Shown: positions 36,639-52,536 of the stretch, in pieces
Numbering within the stretch: position 1 is the first letter of the stretch
Layout: each line of letters opens with the position of its first letter
NCBI GenBank assembly: GCA_947846985.1
Contig: CANTUZ010000008.1
Coordinates: 7,152,306 to 7,216,305, forward strand
Direction: 5' to 3'
From: Fratercula arctica
Lineage: Eukaryota > Chordata > Aves > Charadriiformes > Alcidae
Length of the DNA stretch: 64,000 bases
Program-made: the position numbers and the translations under genes
The notes under the pieces: model-generated
What the model saw: the letters and a program-made list of their open reading frames with translations, nothing else
Database searches by the model: none
Told to the model about the DNA's origin: nothing

Positions 36639-39600
36639 ACTTTGCCAGCACAGATCTGTTTCTTTTGAAAACCCACTAAGAGATGTGGGAAGGTGCAGGG
36701 AGCATTCAGGTATTCTGCTGGAGCTGTTTACTGAGCAGAGATGAACAATTTTGAACTTGGAAATCTGGTCACTGTTGCCATAAAAGATATCATGCTATGA
36801 TTTTTTGAAGCAAAAGAATGATAACGTGGAAAAGTATCAGTTACAGATGCACATATGCTGTACGCACATTTTACATCCAAACTTAAGCATCCGCTTCTTC
36901 AATGTTAGCCCACACTTTGCATCTGTAGGTTTTTAGAAACAAATGTCTTCTACATGAGTAATAATTTAACAAGGGCTCTAAAAAAATGTAGCCCTTAATA
37001 GATTTAATTAACAGGTTAATGATGTGCATTGCATGCATGCTCTCAAAAGCACAGATTTTCACATTAAGCTTGTTTCTGTTTCACAGAAGCAGCTTTCTGT
37101 AGAATATCTGTGCTAATGTAATTACACATCTGGTACTTCTGCTGCTTTCAATTGCAGAGATATTTATAAACAGTGCTACTAATTTACACAAGAGTACCTA
37201 GCTGTTCTAATGGTTCACACTACAAATAAAGATATTTGCATGAAAATGCAAGTAGAAGGAGTTCTCTTCTGCAGCCCCGACTGGTTCTAGTGAATATATA
37301 AAATGATCATTTAGCCTGCAAAATACATCTAACACTTACACCTTTGTCATGACTGCCTGCAAAACCTGCACAGACTAAGCACACCTCAAGTTCACCTTGA
37401 TATAAAGGGGTCAAGTACAAAATTTTTAGACAGTTTTAAATTAAATGTCAGCACCCATAATCATCATTGTTCCACTGTGTTACCAACATGGCAAAACTAA
37501 TGTTTTAAAGTATCATTTCTTAGCAATGTTCATTCATCAACCTCACTGTAACCAAGAAATGATCGAAAACCAGGCCAGAATAATGGAAATCCCACATTAT
37601 CTCTACCAGTACTGTCAAGAAAATGCAGTGGTTATTAATTTAAATATGCTTCAAAGAACAATCACTACTTCAAACACGATTCAAGAAGATAAAAAGCCAT
37701 TCGTGCCTCAAGCTGCTTTCAGTTCAATTTAGGTTACATTTAGGTTCATCATGATAGCACCTGAAATCCCACAACCTACTAAATATTGACAGAAGATGCT
37801 GCTGCCCTGAGTGTTTAATCAAAGGAGCACATGAGTCCCAAGTCCTGGTGGGGCATTACTGAGAGGAGATGCTATCAAAGTAACCTTTCAACACCTGCGT
37901 GCTCAAGCTCAGGAATGCCTACATGGGAGAAAAGATAAGCCAAGACTCCTTTTTGCTTCATAGTTTAAGGCACATCCAATTAAGAAAAATCATAAATTAT
38001 TTAATAAAAGGAAAAAAAATACATGTGCATGACTTTGCTGTCAAATATATATACACACATATATATGCACGCTACGAGATATTTCATTCCAAATTATCTC
38101 ATTTCGCTCACATTTTTTAATCAATCAGTGTTTTCTCACTCAGCCTGAACCCGATGCAACAGAGGCATATGTAGAATGTCACGATTGCCACACCATGGCT
38201 CCTGAAACACTGGAGCCAGCTCCCGCTCTTTCTCTGAGGAGACACTTCCAGCGGAGGTCCCAACGGAGGTCATGATCTGCTCATCTCACTACTCCAAACC
38301 CCCAGGCAGCAATCCAGACAGGCAGAACGAGGAGTGATTTGGGGGGAGAGGGGAACAAAAACACTTGCTAATACTCCTGAACCACAGATTTCAAAGGGCT
38401 TTTAGTTTTACTGCTTTTATATGAGTAAGCTGTTTCCATATGAACCAGCTCATTAGCATGTCCCAGCCGGTTCATTAACCAATACATGGAGATTCAACAT
38501 CTCCATAAGGAAACAATAAACTGCTACAGAAAGAGCTTTCTTGAGAAACGGAGTGGGCTACTTGGCCTCTTCCAGGAGGAAATCCAGCTCTTAGTCTTCT
38601 CCTGAGGCAGGTTTAAAGAATTACAAAGTTCACAGCAAAACTGGCGTATCCGTCTATGAACTGCAGCATGAATATATCTGTCTACGCCCTCAGCTGATGG
38701 ACAACACTCAGCTGCAGATAAATCAGCCTGGTAGTTCTGTGAAATGAGAAAAATCAGTTCTTCCACTAGGGATACCGAAATAACTGCTCTTAATTGAGTT
38801 TTCATTCCAGTGGGCATTCTTTAATTCAATCAAGTTACTTGGAAATAGTCTTCTATTAGAAATGTCTATTCCTTTCTTATGATTCCCATAATAAACATTA
38901 TTCGGAATATTCTGAAGTAAATAAAGCCAATTTGATTTGAGATCCTTTTAACAGTAAGCCATATATTTTACATACACAAATAGAAATGACTGGTGGAATG
39001 GCAAAAATCAATAAAGAAAAGGGAGCTAAGAAAATGTAATCCATATTAATTAAATGTTAAAAACATTTCCAGTCTGTCCTATTTGAAGTTTAGAAATTCA
39101 AGATACTCCTCATCTTTGAAAATTGACCTTAAATGACTCGAGTTCTTTTTCAGATGATGAAGAAACATTTTTAGTTTACATCAAATCCTGATGTTACTAC
39201 AGATATAGAAAGTGGGTTCCAGAAAGTATAAACAGAATGCATGTATATGACTAATAATGTCTTAATAATCTTCAGGTGTTTATAAAACAAACAAAACAAG
39301 TTTGGATTTTTTTAAAGAATATTTACTGTTCTCAGGACGTCTCTTTTAAAAATTCACATTGAATTCTTTCTTACACTAAAATCAGTATGCTAAATTTGAA
39401 CTGTTGCTACTTTACTCCCTTAAGAATAAAGGAAAGGTAAATACCTCCTGGACCTCACAGCTAAATCCCTAAGAAGGTAACGTTGGCAGGTTTGTCATAG
39501 ATTCTTCTGCTTAAAGGTCTCCAACAGCTCCATCAATTAGACCAGTTAGGTTTACTGTCCCATCACTCTGCCCAAACCATTTCACTGCACCACCTTCTCA

Positions 39601-42600
39601 TTCTCCCAAGTATTCTAAGCTAAACCAATAAAACAATCTTGACAGGCAAACTAAGCAACTAAATACTTTCCTGCATTAATTTTTACACATGCAAACATAT
39701 ATTATTAATGATTACTCAGCCAACATTGCCATTCATCTAAATTTGCCTGGTTACAATAGTTGCTGCCCAAAGAATTCTCCCCTTATAATGATGGATGTGT
39801 GATCACACACCATATCCACGCGATAGCCTTATTTATTTCCACATGCAATCAGTTTCCACCAGACTAAGAAAGCGGATGCTTCCCACCATGCTTCCAGACA
39901 GCCTCACATCAAACCCTGCAATAAAGCGAGACACTATAATAATGTATGTACTCCTAAGCTAAGTTTCTCCAACAGCACAGATTTGGGGACTTTTTTCTGG
40001 ATCACATTTTCCTGTACCATCTTTGCCCTTCGGGATATCTTCCCACAGAATCTTAGTTCCCTAAACAAGCTGAAAATCCATGCTCCAGATATCAAGGAAG
40101 GACCTTTAACCCACTATGTGCCTTCCTCTCCTCCCTCAGGATCTTGATCTCCACCATCTCATGGTCACCGTGGCCAAGGTTATTGATTACCACGTTCCTG
40201 ATCTGTTCCTACGTACCTGTGAATAGCCCATCTAAACCATCACCACCTTAGTCGGCCTGTCCAGCACCTGCATACAAAGGATGTAGCGTAGAGAAGTAGA
40301 GGCAGGGACTGACACATGATGGGGTGCAGGCCGGCACTGGAGACACCACTGCTACTGCTGACTCACCAGTGGTCAGTTAGAGAAACGTACAGAGCTGGAC
40401 AGAACTGCTTAGGAGAGTAGGAAATCAATGTGACCCCGTGCGGATCCTACATTGAGAAAGAAGAAACCACCAACACGAACTTCATTTCTTCTGGGAAAAG
40501 ACTCCAGATGCTGACAACCCACAACCACCGGGATGAAACCACCAGCCTTAGGATACAGAGCAGCAGGGCAAGCGTAACGCCAGGAAAGACGCAGAAGCTG
40601 GGAACTGTGTGTATGACAACTTTAACTGCATTACTCTTCTTTCTTTTCCTGTTACAATTAGATCTGGACTAATAATGATTAGACTTTTAGGATTTCAATT
40701 ATACTAACAATAATTAATTGGCTATACTTATATCTAAGGTGTGCTTCCTCCTTGCCCAAGAACAAGGAGAGAGAAATTTACTTTAAGACAGACACACTTT
40801 GACTTCTATGAGAGATAGACTCTCTTTTCTCAGTCCGTACAGATCCATGGATTTTCACTCCTGCAACTGTAGTCCCAAGCCCTACCACTACCGCAATGAA
40901 ACAAGACGGAGAATCACGTTCTCCCAAACCAGATCGAGCACAGCACTCTGCCAGAACACTGGTAGAAACACGAGCGCCTGCTGTAATGCAACATATTCAA
41001 ATAGCTTAGTCTCGGGAATACATCAGCTTCGGGTATCTGTGTAAGTAGGAATAAAGATGTTTTGCCTCAGCCCTCTTAGAAAGATTCTTCCCATTTATTA
41101 GATGCTGCAATGCCTTAGAAAAACAAGGTCACTACAGCTCTCCGACTGCAAGTACAGAATCTCGGTTATTGCAATAGACCTTAATCTTTTCAAACAATTA
41201 ATTTAATTTCACATGTAATAACTGAAGAACACTACGCATGACAAAGATACTTATGATAACAGCTGCTTTTATTTTTTTTTAAATGCCAACTAATTGGAGC
41301 ATTTTATAAACCCTTTCTTAGATTAATGCTGTACTAAAGCCCTTCTCAAGTTCCATATGTGAATAAACCCATCCAGAACAGCAAGTCTGTAGGGTTTTTT
41401 ACATTCATGATTTATGGGCAAGCAGATTTTCCCCATCAAAACCTCAGTGAGGCTCACAAATACCTTTCTATGGCCACCTTAAACTCCTAAATCATGCAAT
41501 TATAATGAAAACGCTTATACATTTATTTTTAAAAAACATTTATACATTAATTAAAATATTAATTCAGCATCAAGTATATACATAAGCAGCACACAGCAGT
41601 AACAGCAGCATATGCCATCTGACCCACAAGGATTACAGCATTCAACAGCTGGACCGGTAGAACAAGTCACTGGGTGCCAATCACACTGATAAAAGATAGG
41701 GGGTTTACTGATCATGATGCACATCCTTTGCCCCGGGGAGGAAGGAGAACAGATGCTATTTCCTGTAAAATCCTTCGTATTTCTTCTCTTTAGGGAATTC
41801 AAGCCCCAGACAAATGTATTGGTTGGGCAGGCAGGAGAATTCATTAATTTCTTCCCATCTACTTTTAGGTAGGCATTTGCTAGCTCAAGGAGAAAAATGT
41901 TTTTACAAGACGATCAAATATCTTCCCCTGCTACATCCACGTTCTCCACTCGGGGCTGAGTTTCAGGACCGGCAGTCACTTGACAGAAACACCTTCTCCA
42001 AAGGAGAAGATGGGGGCAAATTCTGGTCTCTGCTATACCAGCATCAATTCAAGGTGAGCAGACCCAGTCCCCACTCCTACTCTGTTCCTCATTTATCTCT
42101 GTCCTACATTTTGGATGCCCAGCCAATTGCTAAATTTCATTGATGAACCTCAGTTAGCCAAGCAACATTTTAAGCAATGTCTTTGAATTTCCAAACGGAT
42201 ATCAGACTGTTAAATAATTTCTTTTAAGGTGTCAGAGGAAAGAAGCCAGTATCGACTCGAACTCACTTCCAACTGATGCCTAATCCATATTACAATAATA
42301 ATGTAAAACATCACTAAGGAGTGGCTAGCCGTTGTGGTCAGATCCCGTGGCAGGCAGGCAAGCTCAACCAATAAGTAAACTGTGAGGGAGAATGGTAAAT
42401 GTGCTGATTATGTAAATGTAACTGTTTGAAGTCAAAGATGTGGGCCTGTATTTCACTGATAAAATGAGTAAAATAGAAAGAGACACTGCGTAAGCAATTA
42501 AATTTAACTTTTTAATCAATAAAAGGGAAACTGGGACCAAAACCACTTTATAGGATTTAGGAATCAAAGACTTCCTGCAACTCAAAGACAGCTGTGATGT

Positions 42601-45600
42601 CCATTTAACTAGAGGGGAACTTACTGTAAGACAAAAATGTCACATTCTATCTTGATATCACACACAAGAGAACCATCTATCATTAGATCAAGATAGTTTG
42701 GTGGTAATGATGCTCCTGATCTTTAGTTCTGGTTGGCATTCTTTGTAAATAAAGCTGTGCTTGCAACAGTTTTGGTGGCAGCATCTCACAAGCGTTTAAC
42801 AGATGAGCCCACCTGTCCTTGTTAACACTTTGGATTTGCTTTTTGTAGGTCCACTATTTCTCCAAGGATTCCAGAAATAGGAAGCACATTGTGCCTTTAA
42901 ACTAGCACTTCATTTCAAAAACCCAAAGTTGGCAGAACTTGGGTTGGTACCAAGATGTCCACAGCTGCAAAGGGTCAATTCTTCCACCTTGTCCTATGAG
43001 GAGGCAACCCAAGCTATCAAAGACAGTGGCCCAACAGTGAGTTGGAGAGTCATTTTGATTTCACTACAGCCTGCCAAATACAGACTCCCGTTACAGTCCT
43101 ATTAAAACAACCAAGTATCTTTACTGATATCTCCACTATGAAAAGCAACCGAAAAATATATATGTAGCAGATAGGATATCTATATAAATACACGTTCAGC
43201 TGTATTTACTGATGCAAGAGTAACTGAAAAACAAATTTACCACTCACAGTCGAGGCTGCGATGGACAGGCTTCATTCTAAAAAGCATAAAACAACTACCA
43301 TCTGCAACGCCTTTGATAGTTCACTAATTAATGATGAAGAATGCATTTGCTTCAGCATAATTTTATGCTTTTATATGGATATCTTATTTGATTATAATTA
43401 TCACAGACTGTAGAAGTTTATTAGGACCAATCATTTCTTAATGCAATTAAAATCCCGGGGGAACAATATGAAGTAATTTTTATTGGTGAAAATGATGAGA
43501 GTTAATAAACAAAAGGGAGCCTACTCATCTACCGCAATTACTGCAAAATATAAAATGAAAACAAACTGCATGAATTTCTCAATGCATTTCCGTGAATACC
43601 TGAATGAAAACAATCAGTAGGTGTTAGAAGTTGAGCTGATCTTGAGGCTCCTTCTACCTCCTGCAGCATTCACCTCTTTGGGGAAGGGATTAGGCAGCCT
43701 TTTTCTCCCCCTGGATGAAATCACCTACTCTCAAAATAGCTCTCTGGGCTATTGCCTCTGCTTCCCAACCCTGTTAACACAACACCTCTAATTCTTTCTC
43801 TTTCACAGCACTGTGACACTTCCTATTAATATGAGTCTAAAAACCATTTCTTTACAACACAAATAATTATTTGTTCTTTCACCCAAAGGCATTAACATGA
43901 AGATTGGAGGGTAAAAACAATAAGAAGTCTCCATGACTGGATTCTACGTACATACATCTTATCCTGCTCTTTTATACACTTTTAGAATACCTCCACCTCG
44001 GAGGTGGTAAAACAAATTATTCTCTTTCCCATTCTGTCATTCTCTCTCTATTGTCATCCTAAAGGTGTTCCTTTTCTTTCTCTGCCGAGACAAGAGCCTT
44101 TCAGGTTTTAGTATGCTCTTTACCCCAAGACCTGCTTAAGAAAAGTAATACATAGCCCGCTGATGGGTGCCAGAATGTGATTTATTTCCCATTTCACAGT
44201 TTCCCCACAGTTTCCCCTGAGAACCTGAGTAATCACTGCGAGAACATCTCATCACTGCCACTCTTTTAGTCCCATTTGCTCCCTTTTAAGAGTGCCTTTT
44301 GATTTAACATCTTGCTTTTAAACAAGATAATATTATAGTGTTCTGAAGACGTTGAATTTTGAGAAATAAATCGTTAGAAAGTCAATCTACATTGGATGGC
44401 TGTTTGCACAGCTGTTTCCAAACAATATAGACAAAGTTCCACTGTTGCTTCCACCATTTTGCCATCTATTTAAGCACGTTGTGGTTCTATTGAATAAGAC
44501 TCGGTATCTGATATGCCAGACAAAACCTGGAGAGAAAGTAACTTAAAAAAAAAAAAATTGGTTCTAAAGAAGATATCTTACATTTCCTTAACGCACACAG
44601 ACTTCAGAGAATTGTCTGTTGAGGAAGAAAAGGCAGCTCAGGAAAACACCAGCCAGCATTATCTGAAGCAAATAGCCTCCTTCTCCAGACATCTACACCA
44701 AGCGCAGAAAGCAGCAGGCTTCTGCTGGGATCTTCACACCAGGGAAGGCTTTCCACCCGCAGGTACGGGCAGCGGGCGCTGGGAGCCAGGATGGCTTCCC
44801 TGCCATCAGCTGCCAAGTGGGAATCCTGGAGGAGAATCACTAGAGAGGCAGAGCAGGAAAAGGTTGGCTTCAACATAAATTGGCTTCCTCTGATTGTTCC
44901 TATGAATTGCATAAGAGCAATATCATAATAGTAAACCATGACTGGCAGTGAGCTACTTTCCTAAGTACGCTTAATGGCACAGAATATACGCATTCCTTCT
45001 GGTGTCAATATTCCACTGTGATAGCTTTTCACCCAGGGCTTAGAGAAATCCTTCCTCCTCTAATCCTGTTTTCCAGTGACAACTTAAGAACTGAAATGGC
45101 AACAATTTCCCATTTCCAGTGCTAATTCACAAATTGCCAAGATTTTTTTTCCCCGCTGTTCTACCCGTCCAGCCGCGCTCAGTATCTTCCCGCAGCACAA
45201 GTTTGAACTGTTCAGCCCGGTGGCTCCTCGAGGGGCAGCATGGATGGATAGAAAAGGATGGGAAACCACTTCTTTTTAAATTATATGTTTCTGGTTTTTA
45301 GTTCTCTTCTTTGAAGAGGATATTAGAGTTATCTTACATCAAAGCCGCTTAGCTCAAGGCAGTCATGATTAACCTCTCCAGCCCCACTGGACACCCAAGA
45401 CTAGGCCCCTTAGTTTTACAGAATAGCAATTTACTGTAGTTTTTAGGATACAGGATAGCTATTAATTTCAAATACTTCTGATTGTCTGGGGAAAAAGAAA
45501 AAAAAGAACAGTAAGCAAAGACTTCCACTAATAAATCAACATTGCCTATCAATTTATTTGCAACAGCTAGTAAGCCCAACAAGCCCGTGCATCCGCAATG

Positions 45601-48600
45601 GCATCTGGAACAACCACTGTTGTGTTGTTAATCACAATGCTTGCCAATTATGAACTGCAATAAAGTATATTGCTATTTAATGATTAAAATACTTCAGCAC
45701 TAATGCATTATCAACATATGTATATATATGAGAAGAGATCTAGGAACAGGATACACACTTCAGACTTCATGCATCAGGTAATTCTGTATTGCAGACATTT
45801 TAATAGCAGGTATTGATTTTTTTCCACTTTTTTTTTTATTATTTGAGTGGTGAGAGTTCCAGACCAGAACACAATTTCATCCCAAAAAGGAATACTATAC
45901 AGCCAGAGTCAATGGCTGTGAAAGTCACTGGAATGCTTAGATATATTTGTTCTGTATTTTTAGTATAAAAAAAGCAAAGAAAATTCTTCGCCAGCAGTAT
46001 GACTCAATGCCAATTAAACATTAACACCTCAGGCATTTTCCTTCTGGTTTGATACTCAGTTCCACAAATGTAAGTTCAAAGGGAAGAGTTTTTTCAAGCC
46101 CACATTTGGGCATATAACGTGTTCCCTATGAAATGGAAATCACTTGATCATCTTGTATTAGTGGCTAGTGTAGAAACCAAAATGAACTAGTGTTTTCAAA
46201 AAGCAAAATATTACGTTTAAATGTCCTACAGAGATATTCAGGACTTTGCATCCTACTATTACCCTGCCGTTTCACAGTACTTATTTTACGTATTTTCTCT
46301 GAACTAGCTTATGTGAGAGCACAGATACATACAGAGGAGGAATCAGACGTAACTGATTTTTATTGCCTAGGTGTCAGGACCTAAAGACAAGTCTGTAATT
46401 TACACTTGTGATATTTCCGTAAGAGCAAAACACTGCTGCTGAGAGGACGGCGTGGGTACTCACACACACCGACTGGCCAGGAAGGGCCCTAAAGAGAAGA
46501 GCCCTTTCCTATTAACGAAGAGCAATAGGTTTCTCCAGTAGCAAACTGGGAGCACCCAGGTCATGCCCAATATGGACCGTTTCCCCAGAGAAGCTCCTCT
46601 TTCACCAATACGGACAGAGGCAAGGTTAAAGCTAATCTCTCTGAATACTCCTGAATTTTCCAGCTGTTTCAGTAGGAATCTGTACCTTTAAGTCACTCCT
46701 AAATTAAGGACAGAATTTTAAGAAATATTTTGTAGGCATTAAGCATATAAATCCTTGCTCTTAAGGAGGCATATCCCATTAATTACCTGAAATGTTTTTG
46801 AGCCTCTAGCTATCCCTGAGAAGTAGACGCTGAAATGGTCTATTGAGCCACAAAACACTGAAAACTGGGAAGGTTCATGGGGATAGATGGGAAAAGACTT
46901 AATTCAGTACAAGATGGTAAATCAGGTTAAAAAGGAAAAGCATGCACATGCCTTCCACTGTGAATACTTTTCTCAGCAGAAACCCAGCTATCAGATCACC
47001 TTGAATCCGGGTTTCAAATGTGATTTTCACCTCTGCAATCTCTCCCCTATCCATCCACACCAAATATTAAGCTCCTCATTATACAGCACAGGTTTCACCC
47101 ATAATCCTGCCCTAGCAGTGCTATTCTCAGTCTCTCTCTGAGCCTCAAAAAAATGCACTAAATTTCAAGTGTTTCTAAATATTACTGTCCCAAACTTGTA
47201 AGAAATATTATACCAAGAGAAATCAACTGTGTGCACCAGAATAGCAAAATCCTTGACTCGCCAGCTTAAATTGATTCTCGTCTCCTTCATGCATGTAATC
47301 TCTTAAACTCTACATTCAATATGTTTTGCACACCCTATAATGTGTTCATAAGACATACAAAGCAACTCCTAACTCACTCCCCGCGCTTCGCCATGAAGTA
47401 TGCTTCAGTACAGAGTAACAAATACCCCATTTCAACCAAAGAGCCAGGGAAAAGGGTCCTGCGTGGCCGCGGCTGCAGCTGACAGCCTGAAACCGAAGAC
47501 CTCCCTGCCTGCCTCTACATAAACTTCAGCCATCCACAGCTTTCATTTTCCTATACCCACCTCCCTTAGCTGAAAGGAAAGTACGTAACGTGCTTTCCAG
47601 CCTGAATATGTTTCCCCTTGCCCACTACCAACCCAGCGCGTACTCCTGGTTTCCTCCAAGTAAATGATTGCTATAAACTCAATAACATCACATCAAGTTT
47701 CCCACTGGCTTTGGTGGAAATTAGCATGAGCCAAGGTCCTCTCTCCCACGCCGGTGAAGAACAGAGGTATGAGGGGTTCTCCTTTCCCTACCAAGGGAAA
47801 AAAAAAATTCCTAAGGGACAAAAATTTGATCTTGGCTACGGGGACGCAATTTCTAAAAGAATAACCTCAGACTGAATTTGCGACATGCACCAGTCATCTA
47901 ACCTGACACAGAAATTCCTTGAAAATATTTATGGCAAAGTAATAGTTGTGTTGCTCAACTAAATTTATAGTTTATAATAAATCAAGAGATCAGACAATAT
48001 ACAGTGACCACCTTATTTTGATTGCTGCTCAACCTTTTCTGAATGCAAGAGATAATGACCAAAGCCCCTTTTATCCAAAAAAATTAATAAAACTAACAGT
48101 ATGCAGCAGGAAATAATTCCATCCCCAAAGAGGGTCGATACATTTTTTTTAAATTCATTTTCCTCCAACGTCACTCGATTCCAGATTCTCTTGCAATGAC
48201 AGGTGTCACAACAGGAAATAGGAACTTTTCTTTTTCTAATTGGTCCCCTCATCCTAGGAGCAATTTTCAAAGTGCGGAGAGTTTTGTCAGACAGCATCTT
48301 TATGTATTATACTTTCATCATTTAAGAAGGTCTTGAATGTTGTGAGGATCATTATTACACGACGAGGAGTGTTAGGCAAAGCTTTTTATCTTGGTTGCTA
48401 TTAAATGTCCTTTTATTGCTATATCAATCAACTAAATGATTTCCAAAGTCGGGTGTAAAATAGCGTGTTGGGAGAGTGGGCAAAGCTGACAGTGGGTAAA
48501 ATTGTAATCTGTTTACATCTTTGGAGTTGATGGCTTATCTTCTTGCTGGTGAGGCATTTTCTACAGCTCTCATTATTGCAGTGACTGGAAGACAAAATGA

Positions 48601-51600
48601 AAATGAGTAAGAGATTCTCTGGTGTGCATACGACTTCTTGAATATTTTGAAAACCAAAACTGCTACAGTGCAAAAATAGGGCCCATAAAAACAGTACTAA
48701 AGAACTTTTATATGTTTCAACTGTAGATATGGGGAAGAGGGAGAAAGACCAGAAAACTTCATGAACTAAATGGAGCAAAACCATGATGATGCTGATGGCA
48801 GGGAAACAAGAAGAAGACGGAAGGAGGATTCTCCATACAGTTTTAGTAAATTAGGTGGAAAAACCCTGCATGTTGAGTTAAAAACTTCAGACTTCAAAAT
48901 CAACAAACACAATCATGGCTTTTTGACACTAATACCACTACCCAGTGTTGCTTCCCTTTAAGCAGTTAGGCGCTTGTGTCATTGACTTAAAGCTGAAGCA
49001 CAATCAGTTTCTTTTATTAGACATGGTTGCTTTCTTTCCCAAAAACTGAATGTTCAGCAAAAAGTAACCAAATGCCATTTATTAACACACTCCATGAAAC
49101 ATTACAGAGCAGAGTTAAAAAAAAAAAGAAAAAAGTCAGGTGCATTTCTTTAACAGACTGCATTATGCAAAACACTGAATTCATAAATGCGCAAGCAAAG
49201 CAGCAATTTGAAACAGATGGGTCACTGTTTATAAAATTTTGCTACAGATGGAAAATTAGCACAAATGCTTTGCCACATCACACCTATCAAAACCTCTGCA
49301 TAAAATAAAAATAATTTTTTCTTACTATATTGCTCCGTTCTTAAAAAAGACATTTTTGCCATTATTTTGCAATGTCAGAGAACTTCAATTCTCTAAAGAA
49401 ATGCCCTGCATACACTAAAAATACACGCTTCTGTGGAAAGCTTCCCTTTCCATAAAGGGAAGGACCTCCAGGATCTTTCCGTACCCTGCCCATTGTGTCC
49501 ATATATAACATCACCTTTCTGCCACTATACATGTATGAACACAAGCACTTTCATAAAGCAAGAATTTGCGGTAGCTGAAACCAGCTGCTCTATCACAAAT
49601 AACACTAATTCTCCTGCTGTTGCAGGACTGTCCTGGTCCCACAACCAGTATTCCACAGGCAGCTGCTCACTCCACGGCGGTGGCACAGAGACCCAAGGAT
49701 GTCTGTGAAGGGTGCGCCATCAGCCCCACGGCTGGAATAAAGTCTTTATTTTGAGATAAGCGTACCCCAGAATGGGGAACTGGCCTTAGGCCATCTATGT
49801 TACGTAGCTGGATCTCTCCAAAAACTATTCCCTTCATCTGAAGCTCTGAGTAAGGCAATTAGGAGCCCTGAAGCGTGTAAAGCCCCGTCGTTCCTCACAA
49901 TGCAGAAAAAGCCCTCTTTAGACTATTTTACAAGCTATTATTTCTTTATCAATTTCCCTCACATATATCACAGACTACATGGTGCTTTTCATAGTGCTTT
50001 TTATTAAGCCTACCACCACTTTTATCAGTAAATTTTACTGTATATAAGAGCTTTCTACACTCTACAGTACAGTTATTTTGTATTTGATTTTATCTTCGAC
50101 TAGATAGGTTGTCAAGAAAATTTCAGATAGGGCACCTGCTTTAAAAATGAATTAATTACTAGCAATAGTTTTGTAAGATCACAGCTAAAACTGTAAAATA
50201 GGAGACTCAGAGGTTCTCAGTTATTTTACTGCTCCTAAAGGCAACTCACACTCTTCAGGCAGCGAGTGCTTCAACAGACTGTTCACACACCTCTGAAGTA
50301 CGGAGGACCAAATGCCTCCCTTTATTTCCTGAGTTTCAATGGCATGGGAACAGAGACAGAAATGAGAGTGTGCGCTTTCATTACAAACTTCTCGCAAAGT
50401 TTCTGAACCGTAGGTTACGTCAAAAGAAACCACACCCCCGCAGGCAGCAGCCTGCTCTAGCCATTTCCATCACTTTCTCACACTCGCGATAAAACAATTT
50501 TACATGAGCTCGTAACACAATAATATTTGTATTAAAACACCTCACTACTACACGGAAGCACACACTACTCTCCTGAAAGTCAAAAACTCAAGGCCAAATT
50601 TTACTAGCCATTAACTCCATATTATTCCGCCAGCTGAAAGAGCATAGCATGAGTAGAGTCAGATTTACTGAGAGATTCGGTAGAAGTATTAAGTACGTGG
50701 AAAAAGCGAGCGCTATTTCCATATCAGCATCACTCGGGAGGTATCAGTCAAGTTTCAGAGACTGCTTCACAGGGCAAGTACAACAACACAGTGGAACAGG
50801 GTGATTTTATTGAGTTCCTCCAGGAACAGAGGCTCCTCTCCGACAGCACATGTAAAGGCATCGGAGAGATGGACATCGCCACCCAACCGCTCTACCACAA
50901 GCCCCTGAGAACAGAGAGGTAGTGATGGTGTCAGAGGTGAGTAGATACATGAAGGTCCTCTCTCCCTCATTCCTCACGACTTAAAAAAGCAACTCCCAGA
51001 GGCTGGGAATAACATCAACCTCCTGAAGCACGCGGCACCACCACAGGGACAAGCAGACCCCCAGACACCCTGGCACCCACCCATGCAAGGCAGGAGGGGT
51101 GATGTGCTCCCACACTAAGAAGAAAGGCCCACAAAATATGCATGAGAAAATTACTATTTTTTCAGCGTGAGAGATGAACGTATGACACTAACGGCAGTAA
51201 ATCACTACACGTTATTTAGATTGCCAAGCTCTAACAACCTTCATCCCCTAAAAATGTACTTCAAAGCCATGTTTGCACAAATTAACAAGGGCAAGGGTAC
51301 AGTGATGGATCGGTGAACCTGCACTGGGATAAGTAAACGTGGTAAGAGAGCCTAAATTTGAAATACTTTCCGTAACACTGTATGAATTACAGGGTAATTA
51401 GGATTGTAGGTGGGTTTTAATATATCTTGTCAAACTTTTGGCTCAGGTTAACATAGAGCCGTGGCCTTGGTAAAAATAATACATTCACCAGAGACTTTAG
51501 TTCTGAATGAGGAGGAGTCGGTAAAGTTTCAGCCCAATAATTAATTTGCAGGTTTTGTACACCTACATATATATAATTTTTTTAGCACTTCAATCATTGG

Positions 51601-52487
51601 GAAACTGAAAATACAATTAATTTGAAGTTTGAAAGGGAATGATACGAGGCAGACTATGGATGGCACCTTGGATCTACCCTCAGAAATCATTTCATTTGCA
51701 GAAAGGGCTGTCAAGATCTGTTGGAGTGAGGTGCTTACAGACTGGATTGTGCCGCCTGCCTTCCACTCCGGCAGCTGCACGAAAGAACTGGTGAGCCTCC
51801 TTTAAAAACACAGTTGTGAGACTGGGTTGCTACGAAACTAGGATTTTAAATAAGAGAGTCTTAAAGCCACTGCACCTTGCGCATAAATTTTGTTTGGTTT
51901 ATGGAAGAAAGCACAAATATTCTGAAATACATAACTGCACAGCTTTCAATTCATAAGTAGTGAAACGCTTTGGGTCATAAAAGGCATTTTTGGAAAAGGC
52001 TAGTGAAGGCTTCCCCAAGATAACAGTTTTCGCACGCGCTGGGCATCTCACTCTGCCTGACCAAGGAAGCTTTGAGTGCAAAACTGCTAACAGATGGCAA
52101 TGTTTTACTTTATAAGATTGATTCCAGTAATAAAGAAGGTGAATTTTGCCTCTTAATTTCTGCTGATGCAAATCCAGATAGAAACCCTGATAGAAAAAAG
52201 AAGGCTACTTCTTGTAACGATTTAAGTGTGACTGCTGAAAATTAGACATAGAGATAACGAGCGCTACCTGGACTTCATCTAACCTCAATCAGATTTGCTC
52301 GAAGAATTAGCAATACTTCAACTCACATTGCTGCTCCCCTTGGCATAAAAACATAGGAGATTCAGGAAAAGAGAAAGTCTATACTACGCCACTGCATATT
52401 ATTCTCCATGAAGACTATATTAACTGCTCTAAGGGTATAACACATATAGTTAACCAGCACACACATGCATGAGCACAGTATGTTAGG

Positions 52488-52536
52488 TTTTTTTAATATA
52501 TGTGCAACTTTTTTTTTTTTAATATATGGCAACTTT
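52488..52536. repeat. Tandem copy of a T-rich AATATATG-GCAACTTT unit
   Basis: Two copies of T-run, AATATATG(TG)GCAACTTT lie side by side, the second with a longer T run. A local duplication. Confidence 0.85.

Noticed and set aside
39796..39809. 14-bp palindrome TGTGTGATCACACA
   Set aside because: A few 14-bp palindromes are expected by chance in 64 kb; no further context.
42647..42696. 10-bp inverted repeat CTATCTTGAT / ATCAAGATAG with a 30-base loop
   Set aside because: Arms this short at this spacing are expected a few times by chance.
49441..49462. 9-bp hairpin CTTCCCTTT / AAAGGGAAG
   Set aside because: Low-complexity arms and no supporting context.
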